DNA of 64,000 nucleotides from Tetrahymena thermophila SB210. Its lineage: Eukaryota; Ciliophora; Oligohymenophorea; Hymenostomatida; Tetrahymenidae. Shown here in pieces: positions 62,019-64,000 of this stretch. The position numbers and the translations under genes are program-made. The stretch is taken from positions 1,116,001 through 1,180,000 of the forward strand of contig NW_002476463.1 of NCBI RefSeq assembly GCF_000189635.1, given 5' to 3'. Every line of letters begins with the position of its first letter. Positions within the stretch are counted from its first letter, which is position 1. The notes beneath the pieces are model-generated. The model ran no database searches and was not told the DNA's origin. It saw only the letters and a list, made by a program, of their open reading frames with translations.

Positions 62019-64000
62019 TCATTTTGTAATAAAGGCTAATATCTTTCTAAATTTTTCCCAAGAAGATTCAATAGCAAATATCATGTCTTCTTTAGTTTTT
62101 TCCTCGAATTATTCATATTTAATTTATTTTACAACTGATCCAGGAAGGGTAAGGAAGTCTTCTTTTATGTTGGTATGCAAAGCCAATAAACTCTAATTTT
62201 TTTTCTCAAGCTATTTAATTAATGGGTACATCATTTTATATGTTTCCTCTAATAACCCTAATTAACTAACAGTGTCATAAAGAGAAGTGAGCCTTTCTTT
62301 GAATTTTTACTACTCAATTTATGGATCAAATACTGTAGTTGAATTACTGTTATTATTATTATTATTATTATTGTTAGAAGTACTGTTTGCTGTTTTTGAG
62401 CTCGATTACTAACCATTTTTATTTAAAATATTTCCCATAATAGAATTTCCAGTTTTACTTGGATTTTTAACTGTATTCATTGAAGTTATTGATTTTTACT
62501 TACCTTTACTATCATCTTTTTTAGAATCATCAGTCATTTCAAACTTATCTGTTCTACTTACTAGCTCTTATATTGCTTTAGGAGCTTTTATCTTTAAAAA
62601 ATTTTATTTGATGCAGTCATCGTTAACCAGAAAAGGTATTAATCTCATAACTGCTACATTGAGAGGTGTTTTTTCGGTTGTTACTCCTATATTTTAATTT
62701 GTAAATAGATATATTTAATCTTTAAAAATTTATATTTGTATATTTTTACCTTAACAAAATTCTCTGTATGTAACTTCTAACCAACGACTGCTTTTTTTAG
62801 GCAGCACTTTACTTACTATTTTGGTAAAATCTTAAAACCCAATTAGACATTCAAATCTTGGATTAGATTTCAATTTTAAGGAAGAGTATACTCCTTCTAG
62901 CTCAAAGAATCTTTAGTCAACCATAGTTTCTAATATGCATCTACACAAAGTATCGAACCGAATATAAGAGTCTTCTTACTCTTGTTATGTTCCTGTATAC
63001 ACTCCTAAAGGATCGTTTGTCCTTTGAATCACATCTTGCTGTACCTAAAAAAATAATTAAAAAATATTACTGTCTGTTTCACTTTTTTTTTTTGCTAATT
63101 TTACTATCCTTTTAAATTTGCTCTCTAAAGCAGAGAGATCTAATTTATATAAATTTTCTTCTTGAGCTATTGTTTCCCATATTCTAAGACTGTAGTCGTT
63201 TGAAACTAAGTCCAAGCACCTCTGTAAAATATTAGGATATAAAGGCAAGTACTAATTTTAACCATAGTAATTTTTGTTAGTCATTCTTACTAAATAAGCT
63301 ATCTTCTATAGGATTGTAACAGTTTCTTAAGTTCTCATGTATGTCTTTTTAAATCTCTATCTATTTATACCTTTAATAGAAAACTTATAAAATTAAAATT
63401 CAATAATAAATAATTTAACCTATTTAAACTGCATAAGCTGTATTGTTGTAGAGATAAGAAGTGTTATCTTAGTCTTATTCTAATAGCTCATCTAACCCGC
63501 ATATTTCACAAAATATCTTAAATCTTTCATTCTATTTCCCATACTTTTTTAAGCTAATAAGATAATCTTCATTATAAAAAAAATATTTTTTTTTTTAAAT
63601 ATAATTTATTCATTTCTTTACCTTTCATGAGTGATTCTGCAACATCTTTGTTTCCAAATTTTTTTAGAAACCACTCACAAACATAAATATTCATTGGTAT
63701 GCAGGGACGTAGGTCGTTTTCATCCATGATATCAGATAAAAACTTATCTGAAAAAACAGCATTTGTAACCATTAAAGTCCACTCTTTAGACTACACAGTA
63801 GCACTTTTCAGATATATAATAGGCTAAATAATAATATGTGTTATGTCATTTTCTTTTTTTAAAACTGGATTCTTTTCAACAACGAATGTGCATTAAATTT
63901 GTTTGTCTGCTGTATAATACTGCTTAATCTTATTTTTTATATCATCCTATTAATTATTCTTATTTAAAACCCCACTATTATTATGTGCATTAGTTCCCAT
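62019..64000 (-). CDS. Unrecognised multi-exon protein at window edge
   Basis: Minus-strand gene. The first visible codon is an ATG at 64000-63998, exactly at the edge, so the true start may lie outside. Exon 1 runs to about 63623 (donor GTAAAGAAATG). Later coding blocks include 'YLISLKKYGKQNERFKIF', 'IFCEICGLDELLEQ' (about 63540-63470), 'RIWETIAQEENLYKLDLS' (about 63210-63130) and 'RFDTLCRCILETMVDQRFF' (about 62980-62900). The final exon, ending at TGA 62021-62019, has a poly-Asn run (about 62345-62375) and a helical Lys/Glu-rich C terminus ('EKFRKILAFITK'). It looks soluble, helical and cytosolic, with no signal peptide or membrane helix. No family recognised. Exon joins other than the last intron were not all fixed. 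Confidence 0.62.

Noticed and set aside
1-64000. Standard-code short ORFs as independent small genes
   Set aside because: They are fragments of long genes cut at TAA/TAG, which are glutamine codons here; all reconstructed genes end only at TGA.
1-64000. tRNA, rRNA, CRISPR or telomeric repeats
   Set aside because: Looked for GC-richer cloverleaf-like patches, spaced direct repeats and G4T2/C4A2 runs; none seen by eye. A tRNAscan or covariance search could still find a small RNA.

Overview
The window looks like macronuclear DNA of a ciliate close to Tetrahymena. It is very AT-rich. Every gene I could reconstruct uses TAA and TAG as glutamine and ends in TGA, and introns are GT(A)..AG, about 44 to 500 nt, and AT-rich. 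Under the standard code nearly every gene would be chopped into short pieces. No telomeric C4A2/G4T2 repeats, rRNA, tRNA or CRISPR were seen. Exon chains were joined by hand and checked for frame (total length divisible by three).

Layout. (1) 78-2396: two tandem secreted GH25-like lysozyme paralogues sharing an intron position. (2) 4172-8006: a 1040-residue FtsX/MacB-type permease in seven exons. (3) 8845-9105: a small CxxC/CxxC protein, followed by a hairpin. (4) 9428-10946: a mitochondrial calcium uniporter (MCU) homologue. (5) 11500-12737: an OB-fold protein that is a candidate Stn1-like telomere protein. (6) 13905-15390 and 15653-19521: a coiled-coil protein and a 1034-residue helical protein, neither recognised. 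(7) complement 19795-25191: an M14 cytosolic carboxypeptidase (tubulin deglutamylase type) with a long Gln/Asn/Ser-rich tail, convergent with the previous gene. (8) 25367-27074: degenerate tandem repeats that resemble the 5' end of the next gene.

(9) 27075-35622: three tandem copies of a two-transmembrane, cysteine-patterned protein; the first carries a one-base frameshift. (10) 36024-41725: two tandem intronless long-chain acyl-CoA synthetases; one ends in SRL, a peroxisomal signal. (11) 42573-46258: a seven-exon cullin. (12) 46935-61171: five more tandem, intronless members of the same two-transmembrane superfamily; the last is interrupted by a 133-bp foldback insertion whose exact removal restores the reading frame. 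(13) complement 62019-64000: an unrecognised protein running to the window edge.

The genes do not form operons; each stands alone. The main theme is local gene amplification: lysozymes x2, acyl-CoA synthetases x2, and the two-transmembrane superfamily 3+5. The most unusual items are that lineage-specific membrane family and the foldback insertion inside its last member.
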